DNA from: a virus
Virus record (IMG/VR): IMGVR_UViG_3300018036_000021
Location: 1-43,538 of that record
Direction: 5' to 3' (one strand)
Length of the DNA stretch: 43,538 nt
The position numbers were made by a program, and so were the translations under genes. The notes beneath the pieces were generated by a model. It did no database searches. It was not told where the DNA came from and saw nothing but the letters and a program-made list of their open reading frames with translations. Shown in pieces: positions 43,142 to 43,538 of this stretch (the first letter of the stretch is position 1; each line of letters starts with the position of its first letter).

Positions 43142-43188
43142 AAAAAAAACCTCAATGTTCTGTAAATATTATCTCACAGACATTGAGG
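43142..43188 (-). promoter_or_regulatory. Stem-loop with U8 tract abutting the wedge-operon start codon
   Basis: On the minus transcript, CCTCAATGT (43188-43180) and CTGT (43163-43160 partner ACAG at 43179-43176) form a 13-bp stem with one bulged base (43159) and a 12-base loop (43164-43175). The 3' arm ends in GAGG (43153-43150), the only ribosome site for the gp25-like gene, followed by U8 (43149-43142) and the AUG. The shape is that of an intrinsic terminator, but its release point lies just before a start codon and it masks the ribosome site. It is therefore either an attenuator or a 5'-terminal mRNA-stabilising hairpin that also controls translation. Confidence 0.6.
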
Positions 43189-43218
43189 TTAATAGAAGAT
43201 ATATAAATCTCCCTAAGC
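43189..43218 (-). promoter_or_regulatory. 30-base AT-rich spacer, presumed promoter of the leftward structural operon
   Basis: Between the metG terminator and the leader stem-loop only 30 bases remain, read on the minus strand as GCTTAGGGAGATTTATATAT and then CTTCTATTAA. TTTATATAT could serve as a -10 or T4-type late box. Initiation there would put the stem-loop at the extreme 5' end of the mRNA. There is no room for a separate -35 box outside the terminator stem. Confidence 0.3.
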
Positions 43219-43260
43219 AAAAAAAAGACCCATATCATAAACAATATGAGTCTTTTTTTT
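43219..43260. terminator. Strong bidirectional intrinsic terminator after metG
   Basis: A8 (43219-43226), GACCCATAT (43227-43235), an 8-base loop, ATATGAGTC (43244-43252) and T8 (43253-43260) form a 9-bp core stem (one mismatch on the plus strand, G-U wobble on the minus strand), extended by the A8/T8 pairing. On either strand the stem is followed by eight Us. On the minus strand it starts right at the metG stop codon. Confidence 0.85.
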
Positions 43261-43538
43261 ATTTGATGTCCTCTGGTTTTAGATTTAAGCGAGGAAACAG
43301 TTGCAAAGAGTCTTTGATTTCGGTGTTGGGCTTTAATACAAACCACTTAATAGAAGATTGGAAATCTCTATTGACCACTCCAAGACTATCTAAAAGCTTC
43401 TTTGAAGAAGTTGGCAAGAAAGGAGAAGTCCAAATACCAATGACTCTTAAGAGCTCTACAAGAGTGTATAAAACCCTATCTAGGTCTTTATCTTTACCCT
43501 CTTTGTAGAGAACCCAAGGTGCTGTGTCGTTCACATAC
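43259..43538 (-). CDS. metG: Methionyl-tRNA synthetase, C-terminal fragment (cut by window edge)
   Basis: The last ~92 codons of a minus-strand gene are present; the frame is open through base 43538, so the true start is outside. The sequence begins Y-V-N-D-T-A-P-W-V-L-Y-K, matching the conserved NxYIxxxxPW segment at the start of the MetRS anticodon-binding helical domain. It continues with RVLYTLVELLRVIGIWTSPF (the L-x-x-LRxIxIxxxPF helix) and ends KPNTEIKDSLQLFPRLN, the typical MetRS W-G-x-L-x-PG...LFPR-I ending. The enzyme charges tRNA-Met with methionine. Phage copies are known mainly from large-genome phages. Catalytic HIGH and KMSKS motifs would be upstream and are not visible. No appended tRNA-binding (C-terminal OB) domain follows; the gene ends just after the LFPR motif. 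Confidence 0.9.
   Translation of the reverse strand, partial: YVNDTAPWVLYKEGKDKDLDRVLYTLVELLRVIGIWTSPFLPTSSKKLLDSLGVVNRDFQSSIKWFVLKPNTEIKDSLQLFPRLNLKPEDIK

Noticed and set aside
43155-43508. 117-codon open frame on the plus strand
   Set aside because: It is antisense to metG and spans the terminator and leader hairpin, with no ribosome site.
43532-43534. GTG as start of a 91-residue gene at the right edge
   Set aside because: The codon is the Val within the conserved MetRS Y-V-N-D-T-A-P-W segment, so it is internal to a gene that continues beyond the window.

Overview
The window is a stretch of a large, AT-rich tailed bacteriophage (Caudoviricetes) genome and is almost entirely tail and baseplate genes. 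The baseplate J/gp6-like wedge protein, the gp25-like wedge protein, the gp27/gp5-like hub and spike, and a ~1,100-residue tape measure together point to a contractile-type (myovirus-like) tail. No tail sheath gene lies inside the window, so contractility is inferred. At the two edges are non-structural genes typical of big phages: the start of an SNF2/DEAD-type helicase on the left and the last ~92 codons of a methionyl-tRNA synthetase on the right. The host cannot be read from the sequence. I found no tRNA, CRISPR array, insertion sequence or integrase.

Layout: (1) 1-942, minus strand: helicase 5' end and a 230-residue Lys-rich protein of unknown role. (2) 943-1020, a short divergent intergenic region. 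(3) 1021-16485, plus strand, tightly packed: tail tube, two overlapping candidate tail-assembly chaperones, tape measure, two paralogous small tube-initiator/baseplate proteins, a giant hub protein (1363 aa), a gp5-like spike with a beta-helical C-terminus, and a pentapeptide-repeat plus coiled-coil protein. (4) 16468-43141, minus strand, read from right to left: gp25-like wedge, gp6/J-like wedge, an 1799-residue repeat-rich appendage protein, two small paralogous proteins, a 1057-residue baseplate or fibre protein, a 1901-residue protein of unknown family, a 264-residue protein, a 1728-residue paralogue of the 1057-residue protein, a four-cysteine mini-protein and a membrane-anchored HExxH protein. 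The two arms converge and overlap by 18 bp at 16468-16485. (5) 43142-43538: a stem-loop with a U8 tract directly against the start codon of the wedge operon, a strong bidirectional terminator, and the end of metG.

How the parts fit: the plus arm supplies the axial parts of the tail (tube, length ruler and its chaperones, hub and membrane-piercing spike). The minus arm supplies the peripheral parts (wedges joining hub to rim, then very large rim or fibre proteins that probably contact the cell surface). Many genes overlap by ATGA or TAATG or are separated by only a few bases, so translational coupling within each arm is likely. The most unusual points are the hairpin/U8/start-codon arrangement before the wedge operon, the phage MetRS, the family of giant paralogous rim proteins with a shared N-terminal LDSELNL motif, the ~20-residue repeat array in the 1799-residue protein, and the pentapeptide-repeat protein inside the tail operon.
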